The translations under genes were made by a program, and so were the position numbers. Under the pieces are notes generated by a model. That model ran no database searches. It had not been told where the DNA came from and saw nothing but the letters and a program-made list of their open reading frames with translations. From Cellulophaga sp. RHA19 (lineage in GTDB: Bacteria > Bacteroidota > Bacteroidia > Flavobacteriales > Flavobacteriaceae): DNA of 64,000 bases. Below, in pieces: positions 26,884-35,925 of the stretch (position 1 is the first letter of the stretch; every line of letters begins with the position of its first letter). The stretch is from the NCBI RefSeq assembly GCF_002813425.1, contig NZ_PHUL01000001.1, positions 1,590,001-1,654,000 on the forward strand, in the 5' to 3' direction.

Positions 26884-28530
26884 ATGAACTATATAGACTA
26901 TGCAATTGTTGGGCTTTACCTTTTTGGGTTCTTGGCAATGGGCTATTTTTTTAAGGAAAATAAAGACTCTAAAGACTACTTTTTAGGAGGTAAAAGTCTT
27001 GGGTGGTTTCCTTTAAGCCTATCTACCATGGCAACACAATTGTCTGCTATTAGTTTTATTTCTGCACCAGCATTTGTTGGATTAAAATTAGGAGGTGGGA
27101 TGAAATGGCTAACGTTTGAGTTTGCCGTTCCATTAGCAATGATTTTTATAATGGTCATTATAGTTCCTCCTTTGTTTAGATCTGGAGTTGTTAGTATTTA
27201 TGAGTTTGTAGAAAGACGTTTTCATTCATCTACACGTATGCTTTTAAGCGTGGTTTTTTTAATAAGCAGAGCTTTAGCAACGGGAGTAATGGTATACACT
27301 ATTTCTATAATATTGCAAGCTGTTTTAGATATAGATTATGTGTATACAGTATTAATTATAAGTGTTATAACTATAATTTATTCTTGGCAAGGAGGTATGA
27401 AAGCCGTTGTTTGGGGAGATGCAATACAAATGATAATACTTTTTGTAGGCTTAATAATATGTCTTTTTTATGGTTGGTCTTTACTAGATAGTCATGGAGG
27501 TATAGGACAAGGTTTTGCTCCTGAAAGATTACAGGTAATAGACTTTAATTGGGGAATAGGAGAAGGCCAAGAATATGGTTTATGGCCAATGTTAATTGGT
27601 GGTTTCTTTTTATATGTTTCTTATTATGGTTGTGACCAAACACAAGCACAAAGATTGCTGTCTGCAAAAAATGAAAGTACCATACGCAAGTTGTTATTAG
27701 CAAACGGACTGTTGCGTTTTCCTGTTGTATTACTGTATTGTACTATAGGTTTGGTTGTAGGTACTTTGGTTATAAAAGCCCCCGATTTTTTAAATGATAT
27801 TGCTGTAATGACAGAAAAGTATTTTCCTGCAGAATATGCCGCTACTGGCGCTAAAGCAGATTTAATGATACCTATTTTTATTACCAAATATTTACCCCAC
27901 GGGTTAATTGGTCTGTTAATGGTAGGAATACTTTCTGCAGCAATGTCTACTTTAAGCTCAACAGTAAATTCACTATCTGCAGTTACAGTTGAAGATTTTT
28001 TTAATAGAGGAGGTAAAAAAATATCAACAAAAAAATACATGATGGTCTCTAAAATCTCAGTGGTTTTTTGGGGTCTTGTGTGTATGGCTAGCTCGTTTTT
28101 GTTTGGTGGCAGTAAAAGTGCAGTAATAGAAATTATAAATGCAATTGGTTCTGTTTTTTATGGACCAGTTTTAGTAACCTTTTTGCTAGCTATGTTTTCA
28201 AAAAAGGTAAACTATAAAGGTATAAATGCAGGTATTTTAATAGGTGTTTTGGTTAATCTTATTTTTTCTAAAACAATGCAAAATATTGTAGGCATAGATT
28301 TAGGAATACATATTTTTTGGATATGGTTAAACTTTACAGGTGTGCTATTAACTTTGGCTATTAGTTATTTAGTAAGTTATTTAACAGGTTGGCAAAAAGA
28401 CACTAGTAATTTATTGATAAATGTATTTCCTAAAAAATCAGATTTTTTAATAAAAGAAGTTTATATATTATTAGGCTTTTTTGTTGTTATACTTATTCTA
28501 AGTTTTCTAATTCCCCAAATATATAGTTAG
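26884..28530 (+). CDS. Sodium:solute symporter (SSS family)
   Basis: The 548-residue inner-membrane protein has about 13-14 helices and the SSS family landmarks: DSKDYFLGGKSLGWFPLSLSTMATQLSAISFISAP at the first helices, RTLATG-like SRALATGVMVYTIS, YYGCDQTQAQRLLSAKN and the late MVGILSAAMSTLSSTVNSLSAVTVEDFF, which carries sodium-site serines. It would bring the small glycoside from the periplasm into the cytoplasm with Na+. It begins 12 bases after the hydrolase gene and ends 1 base before glycerate kinase. Confidence 0.9.
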   Translation: MNYIDYAIVGLYLFGFLAMGYFFKENKDSKDYFLGGKSLGWFPLSLSTMATQLSAISFISAPAFVGLKLGGGMKWLTFEFAVPLAMIFIMVIIVPPLFRSGVVSIYEFVERRFHSSTRMLLSVVFLISRALATGVMVYTISIILQAVLDIDYVYTVLIISVITIIYSWQGGMKAVVWGDAIQMIILFVGLIICLFYGWSLLDSHGGIGQGFAPERLQVIDFNWGIGEGQEYGLWPMLIGGFFLYVSYYGCDQTQAQRLLSAKNESTIRKLLLANGLLRFPVVLLYCTIGLVVGTLVIKAPDFLNDIAVMTEKYFPAEYAATGAKADLMIPIFITKYLPHGLIGLLMVGILSAAMSTLSSTVNSLSAVTVEDFFNRGGKKISTKKYMMVSKISVVFWGLVCMASSFLFGGSKSAVIEIINAIGSVFYGPVLVTFLLAMFSKKVNYKGINAGILIGVLVNLIFSKTMQNIVGIDLGIHIFWIWLNFTGVLLTLAISYLVSYLTGWQKDTSNLLINVFPKKSDFLIKEVYILLGFFVVILILSFLIPQIYS

Positions 28531-28531
28531 C

Positions 28532-29719
28532 ATGAATTATTTAGTTATTCCAGATAAGTTTAAGGGCTCATTAACTGCTAATGAAGTAATACAATCAATT
28601 ACTAGTGGTTTACAAAGAGCGGACAAATCACCTTCTGTAAAGTCAATTTTAGCATCAGATGGTGGTGACGGTTTTTTAGACGCCGTTGCTTGTAAAATTA
28701 TGGTGCAAAAAGTATATGTAGATACTATAAATCCAATAGGAGATAAGCTAAGAACATATTACTTACTTAATAAAGACACTAAAACGGCTTACGTAGAGCT
28801 TGCTAAAGCATCTGGTTTAGAGTTGTTAAAAGCCAAAGAACGTAGTGCTAAAAAAACATCTACATTTGGTACAGGTCTTTTAATTAAAGATGCCATTAAA
28901 AAAGGCGCAACAAGTATTTATTTAGGTCTTGGCGGTAGCGCAACTAATGATGCTGGTATGGGATTGGCTGCGGCTTTAGGGTATTCTTTTTTTAATGAAG
29001 ACGGTATGGCATTAAACCCAATTGGAGAAAATTTGTCTAAAGTTTTTAAAATAGAGCGCAATGCTACGGTTACTATTTTAAATAGGATAAAATTTTATGC
29101 AGTTAATGATGTAGATAACCCTTTGTTTGGTGAAAATGGAGCTGCAAAAGTTTATGCAAAGCAAAAAGGAGCAACTGCAAAAGATATAGAGATTTTAGAT
29201 AAAGGACTAGAGTACTTTAGTTCTGTTATAAAACATTCTATGCTGTTAGATCATTCATTTTTGCCAGGAGCTGGTGCTGCTGGAGGAACAGCTTTTGGTT
29301 TAAAAACTTTTTTTAATGCCGAATTTATTAGCGGTGTAAAATTTTTACTAGAACTAACAGAGGTTCCAAAAATGCTAAAGACTAAAAAAATTGATTGTAT
29401 AATTACTGGTGAAGGTAAAATAGACAGTCAAACTAATAATGGAAAGCTAGTAAAAGGTGTTGTAGATTTAGCTAGGCATTATAATATTCCTGTAATTGCC
29501 ATTTGTGGTAAATTAGACGCAGATGAGGAACAGTTAAGTAAAATTGGTTTAAATGAAGCATTAGAAATTTACGATCCTAAAAAAGGAGTAGATTATAGCA
29601 TAAAAAATGCAGCTATGCTTGTGGAAGAAATTATATATCAGTTTTTTAAAAATGGTAGGCGTAAAGCACAAAAAAAAGTTAACGTAAGTAAAATTCTTTC
29701 AAAATTTAATATATTTTAA
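28532..29719 (+). CDS. Glycerate kinase (GlxK/GarK family)
   Basis: The 395-residue protein starts with the family signature PDKFKGSLTANEV, then SDGGDGFLDA, VELAKASGLELL, TFGTGLLIKDAI, GLGGSATNDAGMG (substrate/nucleotide loop), GAGAAGGTAFGL, and DCIITGEGKIDSQT. Enzymes of this family phosphorylate D-glycerate, usually to 2-phosphoglycerate, which enters lower glycolysis. The C-terminus carries a basic extension (NGRRKAQKKVNVSKIL) of unclear meaning. It starts 1 base after the symporter stop, so it is certainly cotranscribed. Its presence is the strongest clue to the substrate of the operon, since the upstream hydrolase would release glycerate. Confidence 0.93.
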   Translation: MNYLVIPDKFKGSLTANEVIQSITSGLQRADKSPSVKSILASDGGDGFLDAVACKIMVQKVYVDTINPIGDKLRTYYLLNKDTKTAYVELAKASGLELLKAKERSAKKTSTFGTGLLIKDAIKKGATSIYLGLGGSATNDAGMGLAAALGYSFFNEDGMALNPIGENLSKVFKIERNATVTILNRIKFYAVNDVDNPLFGENGAAKVYAKQKGATAKDIEILDKGLEYFSSVIKHSMLLDHSFLPGAGAAGGTAFGLKTFFNAEFISGVKFLLELTEVPKMLKTKKIDCIITGEGKIDSQTNNGKLVKGVVDLARHYNIPVIAICGKLDADEEQLSKIGLNEALEIYDPKKGVDYSIKNAAMLVEEIIYQFFKNGRRKAQKKVNVSKILSKFNIF

Positions 29720-29773
29720 GATAAACTGTAGGTTTTTTAAGGTTTCTTTAAGAGGTATCGTTTAGGATAAAAT

Positions 29774-29781
29774 TACATTTG
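29774..29781 (+). promoter_or_regulatory. Candidate -7 element of the outer-membrane barrel gene
   Basis: TACATTTG fits TAnnTTTG, 27 bases before the start codon. No TTG was seen at the right distance upstream. It suggests the barrel gene is not part of the preceding operon. Confidence 0.45.
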
Positions 29782-29808
29782 CTTGGAACGAACTAAGCAA
29801 AACCCAAA

Positions 29809-32562
29809 ATGAAATTATTTTTATCGCTAGTACTAATGCTAACCACATTAGCTAGCTTTTCTCAATCTAAACAGAAACCCTTTGATGTTTCTGGGATTAT
29901 TATTACAGCAGACGACAACCAACCATTAGAGTCTGCAACTGTTTATTTGCAAAGAGTAAAAGACAGTTCTTTAGTAACATATACAATTACAGATCAGGAC
30001 GGAGCTTTTACCTTAGAGGGTAAAACCTATGATGCAAGTTTAAATATGTTTATCTCATACATAGGCTATAAAACTTACACTAAAAAAATACAAATATCAA
30101 AAGACAAAATTAATTTAGGTCAGGTTAATTTACAAGTAGATGAAAATTTACTAGATGAGGTTGTGGTTAAGGCTACAGCGCCAGTAACTGTAAAAAAAGA
30201 CACATTAGAGTTTAATGTTAATTCTTTTAAGACTAAAAAAGATGCAAATGTAGAAGATTTGCTAAAAAAGTTACCAGGTGTAGAGGTAGATGAAAATGGA
30301 AAAATTACTATAAACGGTAATGATGTTAGTAATATTTACGTAAACGGGAAACCTTTTTTTGGTGACGATCCTACAATTACTACGCGGAATTTAACTAAAG
30401 ATCTTATAGAAAAAGTACAAATTACAGACACTAAAACAAAATCACAAGCTTTTACAGGTGAGGAGTCTGAGTCTGAAGCTAAAACAATTAACCTTACTAT
30501 AAAAGAAGAAAAAAACAAAGGTGTTTTTGGTAAAGCCTCTGCCGGTGGTGGTACAGATGAACGGTATGAAGCAGCTGCAATGGTAAACCTTTTTGATAAC
30601 GACCAAAGATTAAGCTTACTCTTTGGTGGTAATAATATTAATTCTGCTGGCTTTAGTTTTGGAGATTTAAGTAATATGTTTAGCGTTGTTGGTGGCGGAG
30701 GTGCTGGCAGTGGAATAACAACTTCTAAAAATGCCGGATTAAATTATACAGATAAGCTAAATGATAAAGTAGATATTTCTGCAGATTACTTTTATAAAGA
30801 AAGTAATACAGAGAATGATAATGCAAGTCAGCGAGAAAATATTTTACCAGACTCAAGGTATTTTACAAACTCAAGATCCAATTCTCTTGCAGATAATTTT
30901 GAGCACGAAGCAAACTTAGAATTAGAAATAGAGCTAGATTCTACATTGCGTATAGATTTTGAACCAACTTTTACTTACGGAAAAAATACAAGTTCATACA
31001 CAAGTATGGAGGAGTCTAGAAATGAGGAAAATTTTATTACCAATGAATCTGCATCTAATTCTTTTTCTGAAGGTACATCTAGTAATTTTAGAAACGATAT
31101 AGATATTACTAAAAAAATAGGGTCTAAAGGTTCTTTTTTACGTGTAAGTATTACTAATGGAATTAGAGAATCTAACACAGAAAACTTTCTTAATTCACAA
31201 ACAGAAATATACGGTGATAATGCAGAGTCTATTAGTAGAGATCAGTTTACAGATGGAGAGCAAAAAACTACAACTTTAAATACAGGACTTACATATAGAA
31301 TTCCATTAGTTAAAGATGTACTTTCTTTAGATCTTAAATATGATTATAGGTCAGATAAAGATGAAGATGTAAAAAGTACTTTTGACTTAGATAACACATC
31401 ACAAGAATTTACTAATTTTAATAAAGCTTTAAGTACAGATTTTGAATATAAAAACGATAGAAGCACTCCAGGACTTCGTTTAAATTACAAAAAAGATAAA
31501 TTAAGTCTAAATTTTAGAGGTAGTTATATTTATAGAACGCTAGAGAATAAAGATGCGTTAAGACCAGAGCTTAACTTAAAACGTAATTTTGAGGCCCTAG
31601 AATTGTCTTCTAGGTTTACTTATAGGTTTAGTCCTAAGGCTAGAATTTTTGCGCGTTATTCTTTAGACAATAATACACCAAGTTTAAACCAGTTGCAACC
31701 TTTTGAAAATGTTAACGACCCATTAAATACCGTAGTTGGTAACCCTGGTTTAGAGCCAACCACTACTCATAGGCTAAATTTAGGTTATGGCAAACATAAT
31801 TTTCAGAAAGGATTAACTATTTGGTCTTATGCAGGTTTTAATATTGATAAAAACCAAATAGTTGCTAAAACTACTATTAATGATGACTTTGTTAGAAGTA
31901 CAACGTACGCTAACGTAAATGGCGGATACAGCGCAAGAGGTAATATTTTTGCAAGCAAAACTAAAAGGTTAGACACTTTAAGAACATTAAAATTTGGAGT
32001 AGGATTTTTTGGTAACGTTAATAAGTCTATCAATTTTAATAATAATATTAAATATAGCGCAACAAATACTTCTTTAAATCCATCTTTAGAGCTTACGTTT
32101 AATTGGAAAGATGTTATGGAAATTATACCTAGGTATTCTGTGTCATTTACTAAAAATACTTTTGATTTAGATCAATTTAATAATCAAGATTTTAAATATC
32201 AAACTTTAGGTATAAGAACAGCTACTTTTGTGCCTAAAAAATTAGAGTGGCGTAATGATGTTAACTATACATACAACCCAAATGTAGGGCCAGGTTTTCA
32301 AAAAAGTGCTTGGTTTTGGAACACAACTTTAGCGTATTCTATTTTAAAAAATAATGGTACAGTTTCTTTAAAAGCATATGATTTGCTTAACCAAAATACA
32401 AATGCAAGGCGTATAGCAACGGGGAACTACATACAAGATAGTCAAAGCACGGTGTTGCAGCGTTATTTTATGTTAAGCTTTAGTTGGAAATTTAATAGCC
32501 TTGGAAGTGGTAAAATGCCACAACAAAGAGGCAGAAGAGGATCTTACCGTCACTACGGATAA
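29809..32562 (+). CDS. Large outer-membrane beta-barrel protein (TonB-receptor-like)
   Basis: The 917-residue precursor has a signal peptide (1-19), a CarboxypepD_reg-like domain (about 25-110), a plug-like region (DANVEDLLKKLPGVEVDENGKITING, NVYVNGKPFFGDDP-type) and a long barrel of the outer-membrane beta-barrel family common in Bacteroidota, including the conserved ARYSLDNNTPSLNQLQPFENVNDPLNTVVGNPGLEP block. The C-terminus is unusual: it ends in a basic PQQRGRRGSYRHYG tail, not the aromatic residue typical of barrel ends. Function is unknown; such proteins are not proven transporters. It follows the glycerate kinase gene by 89 bases and probably has its own promoter. Confidence 0.82.
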   Translation: MKLFLSLVLMLTTLASFSQSKQKPFDVSGIIITADDNQPLESATVYLQRVKDSSLVTYTITDQDGAFTLEGKTYDASLNMFISYIGYKTYTKKIQISKDKINLGQVNLQVDENLLDEVVVKATAPVTVKKDTLEFNVNSFKTKKDANVEDLLKKLPGVEVDENGKITINGNDVSNIYVNGKPFFGDDPTITTRNLTKDLIEKVQITDTKTKSQAFTGEESESEAKTINLTIKEEKNKGVFGKASAGGGTDERYEAAAMVNLFDNDQRLSLLFGGNNINSAGFSFGDLSNMFSVVGGGGAGSGITTSKNAGLNYTDKLNDKVDISADYFYKESNTENDNASQRENILPDSRYFTNSRSNSLADNFEHEANLELEIELDSTLRIDFEPTFTYGKNTSSYTSMEESRNEENFITNESASNSFSEGTSSNFRNDIDITKKIGSKGSFLRVSITNGIRESNTENFLNSQTEIYGDNAESISRDQFTDGEQKTTTLNTGLTYRIPLVKDVLSLDLKYDYRSDKDEDVKSTFDLDNTSQEFTNFNKALSTDFEYKNDRSTPGLRLNYKKDKLSLNFRGSYIYRTLENKDALRPELNLKRNFEALELSSRFTYRFSPKARIFARYSLDNNTPSLNQLQPFENVNDPLNTVVGNPGLEPTTTHRLNLGYGKHNFQKGLTIWSYAGFNIDKNQIVAKTTINDDFVRSTTYANVNGGYSARGNIFASKTKRLDTLRTLKFGVGFFGNVNKSINFNNNIKYSATNTSLNPSLELTFNWKDVMEIIPRYSVSFTKNTFDLDQFNNQDFKYQTLGIRTATFVPKKLEWRNDVNYTYNPNVGPGFQKSAWFWNTTLAYSILKNNGTVSLKAYDLLNQNTNARRIATGNYIQDSQSTVLQRYFMLSFSWKFNSLGSGKMPQQRGRRGSYRHYG

Positions 32563-32588
32563 ATATTTTAAAAGAATAGTAGAGCATA

Positions 32589-32630
32589 AAAAAACTCCCT
32601 TAACTACATTAAAAGTTAAGGGAGTTTTTT
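32589..32630. terminator. Bidirectional terminator between convergent genes
   Basis: A perfect 17-bp inverted repeat (AAAAAACTCCCTTAACT and complement) with an 8-base loop separates the barrel gene from the convergent TPM-domain gene. Confidence 0.9.
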
Positions 32631-32646
32631 GTTTTTTTAATGTTGT

Positions 32647-33435
32647 TTACCAACCACCAGAAGCGCCACCGCCACCAAAGCCGCCTCCGCCAAAGCCACC
32701 ACCAAAACCTCCTGTGCTGCCTCCGCCAAAGCTGCCGCCTCCGCCAAAACCACCAGAAGAACCTCCGCGGCCAAGGTTGCTTAATATTATAATATCTAAC
32801 AAATCTATTCCTGTAGATCTGTTGCCACCGTTATTGCCGCCATTGTTTCTCTTTTTGTTTATCAATATTAAAATAATAATAAAGAAAACAATAAAAGGTA
32901 AAAAAGATTCTAAACGAAGCTTAGTAAGATTTCTATCTTCTTTAAATTCACCTTTTAACGCGCTAAAAATAGCATCTGTACCGTAGTTTAAGCCGCTGTA
33001 ATAATCTCCGCTTTTAAATTGGGGTATAATTACGTTGTTTATTATTTGGTGGGCTGTAATGTCTGGTAATCTTCCTTCAACTCCGTAACCAGTATTTATG
33101 GCAATTTTTCTATCATTTTTAGCTAATAGAATTAAAATACCGTTGTCTTTTCCTTTTTGACCAAGCTCCCATTTTTGTCCCCATTGTGCACCCAAAAAGT
33201 TAATGTTTTCACCTTCTGTACTTGGTATAACAGCAATAACTATTTGTGTAGATGTGCTGTCAGAATAACTTATAAGTTTGCGTTCTAAACTACTTTTATC
33301 AGTAGGAGATAAAAGATTGGCATAGTCATATACACTAGTTTCTAACTCGGGTTTTTCAGGAATTTTATATTGTGCAAAACTTAAATTTGCTACAACAAAA
33401 AATAAGAGTAATAAGTTAACCTTTAGATATTTCAT
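32647..33435 (-). CDS. TPM-domain membrane protein with a glycine-rich tail
   Basis: The 262-residue precursor from ATG 33435 has a signal peptide (MKYLKVNLLLLFFVVANLSFAQ region), a TPM domain (about 28-160, with VYDYANLLSP, TQIVIAVIPSTEG, WGQKWELGQKGKDNGILILLAKNDRKIAINTGYGVEGRLPD), one membrane helix (about 178-195) and a low-complexity tail of GGFGGG units ending GGW. Two more in-frame ATG codons lie upstream, but 33435 gives the clean signal peptide. The gene overlaps the preceding one by 20 bases and is last in the lemA group. The family is often called YgcG; its biochemical role is unsettled. Confidence 0.85.
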   Translation of the reverse strand: MKYLKVNLLLLFFVVANLSFAQYKIPEKPELETSVYDYANLLSPTDKSSLERKLISYSDSTSTQIVIAVIPSTEGENINFLGAQWGQKWELGQKGKDNGILILLAKNDRKIAINTGYGVEGRLPDITAHQIINNVIIPQFKSGDYYSGLNYGTDAIFSALKGEFKEDRNLTKLRLESFLPFIVFFIIILILINKKRNNGGNNGGNRSTGIDLLDIIILSNLGRGGSSGGFGGGGSFGGGSTGGFGGGFGGGGFGGGGASGGW

Positions 33436-33853
33436 TACTAAGTTCATTGGCATCAGTATGTAACCAAGGAAAATGAGTTTCTAACTCTTTCCCGGCTTTT
33501 AAAACACCATTAATAATTCCTTGTTTAAAATTTCCTTTGGTAAATTCAGCTTGAATAGCATCTTTGGTTGTATTCCAAAAATCTTTAGGCACAGCATTAT
33601 TTATGCCTTTATCACCATAAATAACAAACTTTTTATCAAGCACAGCAATGTAAAGTAATACGCCATTTTCTGCCTTAGTGTTGTCCATTTTTAAATAATG
33701 AAAAACTTCTTGAGCTCTTTTGTAGTGTTCTATATTGCTTTTTGCTTCAATATGTACTCTAATTTCACCAGAAGTATTTTTCTCTGCAGCTACAATGGCA
33801 GCTACAATTTCTTGTTCTTCAGTAGCAGTTAAAAACTCTTCAACCTTAGACAT
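33416..33853 (-). CDS. TPM-domain protein (second, short form)
   Basis: A 145-residue cytoplasmic-type protein from ATG 33853, chosen because the family domain starts at once (FLTATEEQEIVAAIVAAEKNTSGEIRVHIE) and because upstream codons lie inside lemA. Further family segments are NGVLLYIAVLDKKFVIYGDKGIN and DAIQAEFTKGNFKQGIINGV. There is no signal peptide, unlike the next gene. It begins 7 bases after the lemA stop codon. Pairs of TPM proteins with LemA are common; this pair would act on the two sides of the membrane. Confidence 0.85.
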   Translation of the reverse strand: MSKVEEFLTATEEQEIVAAIVAAEKNTSGEIRVHIEAKSNIEHYKRAQEVFHYLKMDNTKAENGVLLYIAVLDKKFVIYGDKGINNAVPKDFWNTTKDAIQAEFTKGNFKQGIINGVLKAGKELETHFPWLHTDANELSNEISKG

Positions 33854-33860
33854 AGGACTA

Positions 33861-34460
33861 TTATTTAAAGTCAAAACTTGCATCTGGTGCTTTTTCTGAA
33901 CCTTCATCAGCACTAAATAAAGCCATTGGTTCAAAATTAGCTATAGCGGCAATAATGTTTGTAGGTATCTTTTTTATATGAATATTATAGTCTCCTGCAA
34001 TATCATTAAATCTATTACGCTCTACGTTTATTCTGTTTTCTGTGCCTTCTATTTGTGTCTGTAACTCTAAAAAGTTTTTGTTAGATTTAAGGTCAGGATA
34101 ACGTTCTACAGATACCAATAATTTGCTAAGTGCGCCAGTTAACCCACTTTGCACTTTGCTAAATTGCGCTATTTGTTCTGGTGTCATATTAGATGGGTCT
34201 ATGTTTATAGACGTTGCTTTAGCTCTTGCATTTATAACACCAGTTAAAGTGCTTTTTTCAAAATCTGCTGCACCTTGTACTGTTTTTACTAAGTTACCAA
34301 TAAGGTCATTTCTTCTTTGGTAAGAGCTTTCTACATTTGCCCATTGCTTAACAGCTTGTCCTTTCATTTCTACTAAGGTATTATTTGCGCTAACATACCA
34401 GCCGCCAAGAGCTAGTAGCAATACAACAAAAAAGGCAAGTACAATTAATAATTTTTTCAT
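33861..34460 (-). CDS. lemA: LemA family protein
   Basis: A 199-residue protein with one N-terminal membrane helix (about 4-22) and a long helical bundle. Diagnostic segments are KQWANVESSYQRRNDLIGNLVKTVQG, LTGVINARAKATSI and NVERNRFNDIAGDYNIHIKKIP. The C-terminal tail (GSEKAPDASFDF) is typical. LemA proteins sit in the membrane with the helical part outside; their job is not settled. First of a lemA-TPM-TPM group. Confidence 0.92.
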   Translation of the reverse strand: MKKLLIVLAFFVVLLLALGGWYVSANNTLVEMKGQAVKQWANVESSYQRRNDLIGNLVKTVQGAADFEKSTLTGVINARAKATSINIDPSNMTPEQIAQFSKVQSGLTGALSKLLVSVERYPDLKSNKNFLELQTQIEGTENRINVERNRFNDIAGDYNIHIKKIPTNIIAAIANFEPMALFSADEGSEKAPDASFDFK

Positions 34461-34499
34461 AGTTATGTTTTTAGTGTTTAGTTTATATGTAATTAATGG

Positions 34500-34829
34500 T
34501 TATAATTGATCTTTTATTTTTAGAAGCTCTGACTTAACATTCTCTAGTTTTGTAATAATATCAAAATTAGAAAGTGTTTTTTTCTTTTCTTCTTTTAAAT
34601 GAGTTTTGGCACCATCTAGTGTAAAGCCTCTTTCTTTTACAAGGTGGTAAATTAACTGTAAATTTTTTATGTCTTGCGGAGTAAATTTACGGTTGCCTTT
34701 TGCATTTTTTTTTGGTTTTAAAACATCAAACTCCTTTTCCCAAAAACGTATTAAAGACGTATTTACGTTAAAAGCCTTGGCTACTTCGCCAATACCATAA
34801 TATCTTTTTTCTGGAAGTTGTATATGCAT
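34500..34829 (-). CDS. MerR-family transcriptional regulator
   Basis: A 109-residue regulator whose N-terminal domain has the MerR winged helix: YYGIGEVAKAFNVNTSLIRFWEKEFDVLKPKKN, then NRKFTPQDIKNLQLIYHLVKERGFTLDGAKTHL. The C-terminal part is a short helix for dimerisation and carries no metal-binding cysteines, so it is not a metal sensor. Its start codon overlaps the stop of the M23 peptidase gene by one base (TAATG), which implies translational coupling. Regulation target unknown. Confidence 0.88.
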   Translation of the reverse strand: MHIQLPEKRYYGIGEVAKAFNVNTSLIRFWEKEFDVLKPKKNAKGNRKFTPQDIKNLQLIYHLVKERGFTLDGAKTHLKEEKKKTLSNFDIITKLENVKSELLKIKDQL

Positions 34830-35806
34830 TAATCCAATGATTGATTTTCTTGTGATGCGTGTTTCAGTAAATTTTCAAACTCTATAGCAGAAAGGTTACC
34901 GTAGTAGAAATTAATAGGATTAATTCTGTCACCATCTTTCCAAACCTCATAGTGCAAGTGTGGAGCTTCAGATCTACCAGTACTACCTACAAAACCAATA
35001 ATATCTCCTCTTTTTACTCTTTGCCCGGCAGTAACATTGTACTTGCTCATATGCGCATAAAGTGACAGGTAGCCATAACCGTGGTCTATACGTACGTGTT
35101 TACCATAACCTGTAGAGCTAGCATCTGCTCTAGTAACTTTACCGTTACCAGATGCGTAAATTGGTGTTCCTCTAGGAGATGTAAAATCCATTCCCCAGTG
35201 CATTTTACGTACTTTGGTAAATGGGTCAGATCGCCAGCCAAAACCAGATGCCATACGTGTTAAGTCTTCGTTGCTAACTGGTTGTATAGCAGGTATTGCT
35301 TCTAAAAATTTTTCTTTTTCTTCGGCAAGTTTGGTAATTTCATCTAAAGATTTAGACTGTATTACCATTTGTTTTTGTATAATTTCTAATCGTTTAGTGG
35401 CATCAATAATCATTTCAGAATTGTTAAAGCCTTCTAGAGACTTGTATCTGTTTACACCACCAAAACCTGCACGTCTTTGTTCTTCTGGTATTGGGTTAGC
35501 TTCAAAATATAAACGATATATGTTATTATCTCTATCTTCTATATTAACCAATACTTGTTCCATTTGCTCCATTTTTTTGTTAAGCAATTCAAACTGAAAC
35601 TCATAATTATGTAGTTCTCTCTGTAAAGAAAGTTCTTTGGGTGTATTAATTAAATTGGTATTTAATAGAAGTAGCAACCCTAAAAAACCCAATATTGCAG
35701 CACCCATAAACATTAGCGCTACGTTGCGAAATTTTTTAGACTTTTTAAGCTCTATCTTTCTGTAAGATAGAGTGTCTGGATCATAATAATATTTAACTTG
35801 AGACAT
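34829..35806 (-). CDS. M23-family peptidase (cell-wall endopeptidase) with a membrane anchor and coiled coil
   Basis: The 325-residue protein has a cytoplasmic start, a membrane helix (about 30-48), a coiled coil (about 60-105, LHNYEFQFELLNKKMEQMEQ) and an LytM/M23 zinc domain (about 185-305). The zinc site residues are visible in HWGMDFTSPRGTPIY (His and Asp) and in HLHYEVW (HxH); a second His lies in YAHMSKYN. Such proteins cut peptidoglycan crosslinks or activate amidases during growth or division. The gene is first in a run with the MerR gene and possibly lemA, and diverges from alaS. Confidence 0.9.
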   Translation of the reverse strand: MSQVKYYYDPDTLSYRKIELKKSKKFRNVALMFMGAAILGFLGLLLLLNTNLINTPKELSLQRELHNYEFQFELLNKKMEQMEQVLVNIEDRDNNIYRLYFEANPIPEEQRRAGFGGVNRYKSLEGFNNSEMIIDATKRLEIIQKQMVIQSKSLDEITKLAEEKEKFLEAIPAIQPVSNEDLTRMASGFGWRSDPFTKVRKMHWGMDFTSPRGTPIYASGNGKVTRADASSTGYGKHVRIDHGYGYLSLYAHMSKYNVTAGQRVKRGDIIGFVGSTGRSEAPHLHYEVWKDGDRINPINFYYGNLSAIEFENLLKHASQENQSLD

Positions 35807-35829
35807 AAAGGGAATTTATCCTATTTTTG
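35798..35829 (+). promoter_or_regulatory. Promoter of alaS
   Basis: TTG, a 21-base spacer and TATTTTTG match the Bacteroidota consensus. It overlaps the start of the divergent M23 gene and would give alaS a leader of about 170 bases. Confidence 0.65.
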
Positions 35830-35893
35830 CACTTTTAATTTATCAAAACAAACAAATATAAAAATTGTTTTGCAGAAATAGTTAATTTTATAA

Positions 35894-35925
35894 AAAGCTT
35901 ACCATTTTAGGGTGGTATAAGCTTT
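35894..35925 (+). promoter_or_regulatory. Hairpin in the alaS leader
   Basis: AAAGCTTACCA pairs with TGGTATAAGCTTT (2-base bulge) around an 8-base loop, about 80 bases before the alaS start. It is followed by GTAATTTAATG with no T run, so it is not a plain terminator; a role in leader-based control is a guess. Confidence 0.4.

Noticed and set aside
32501..32986. A proline-rich plus-strand ORF of 161 codons
   Set aside because: The proline runs are the reverse complement of the glycine-rich tail of the TPM-domain gene on the minus strand.
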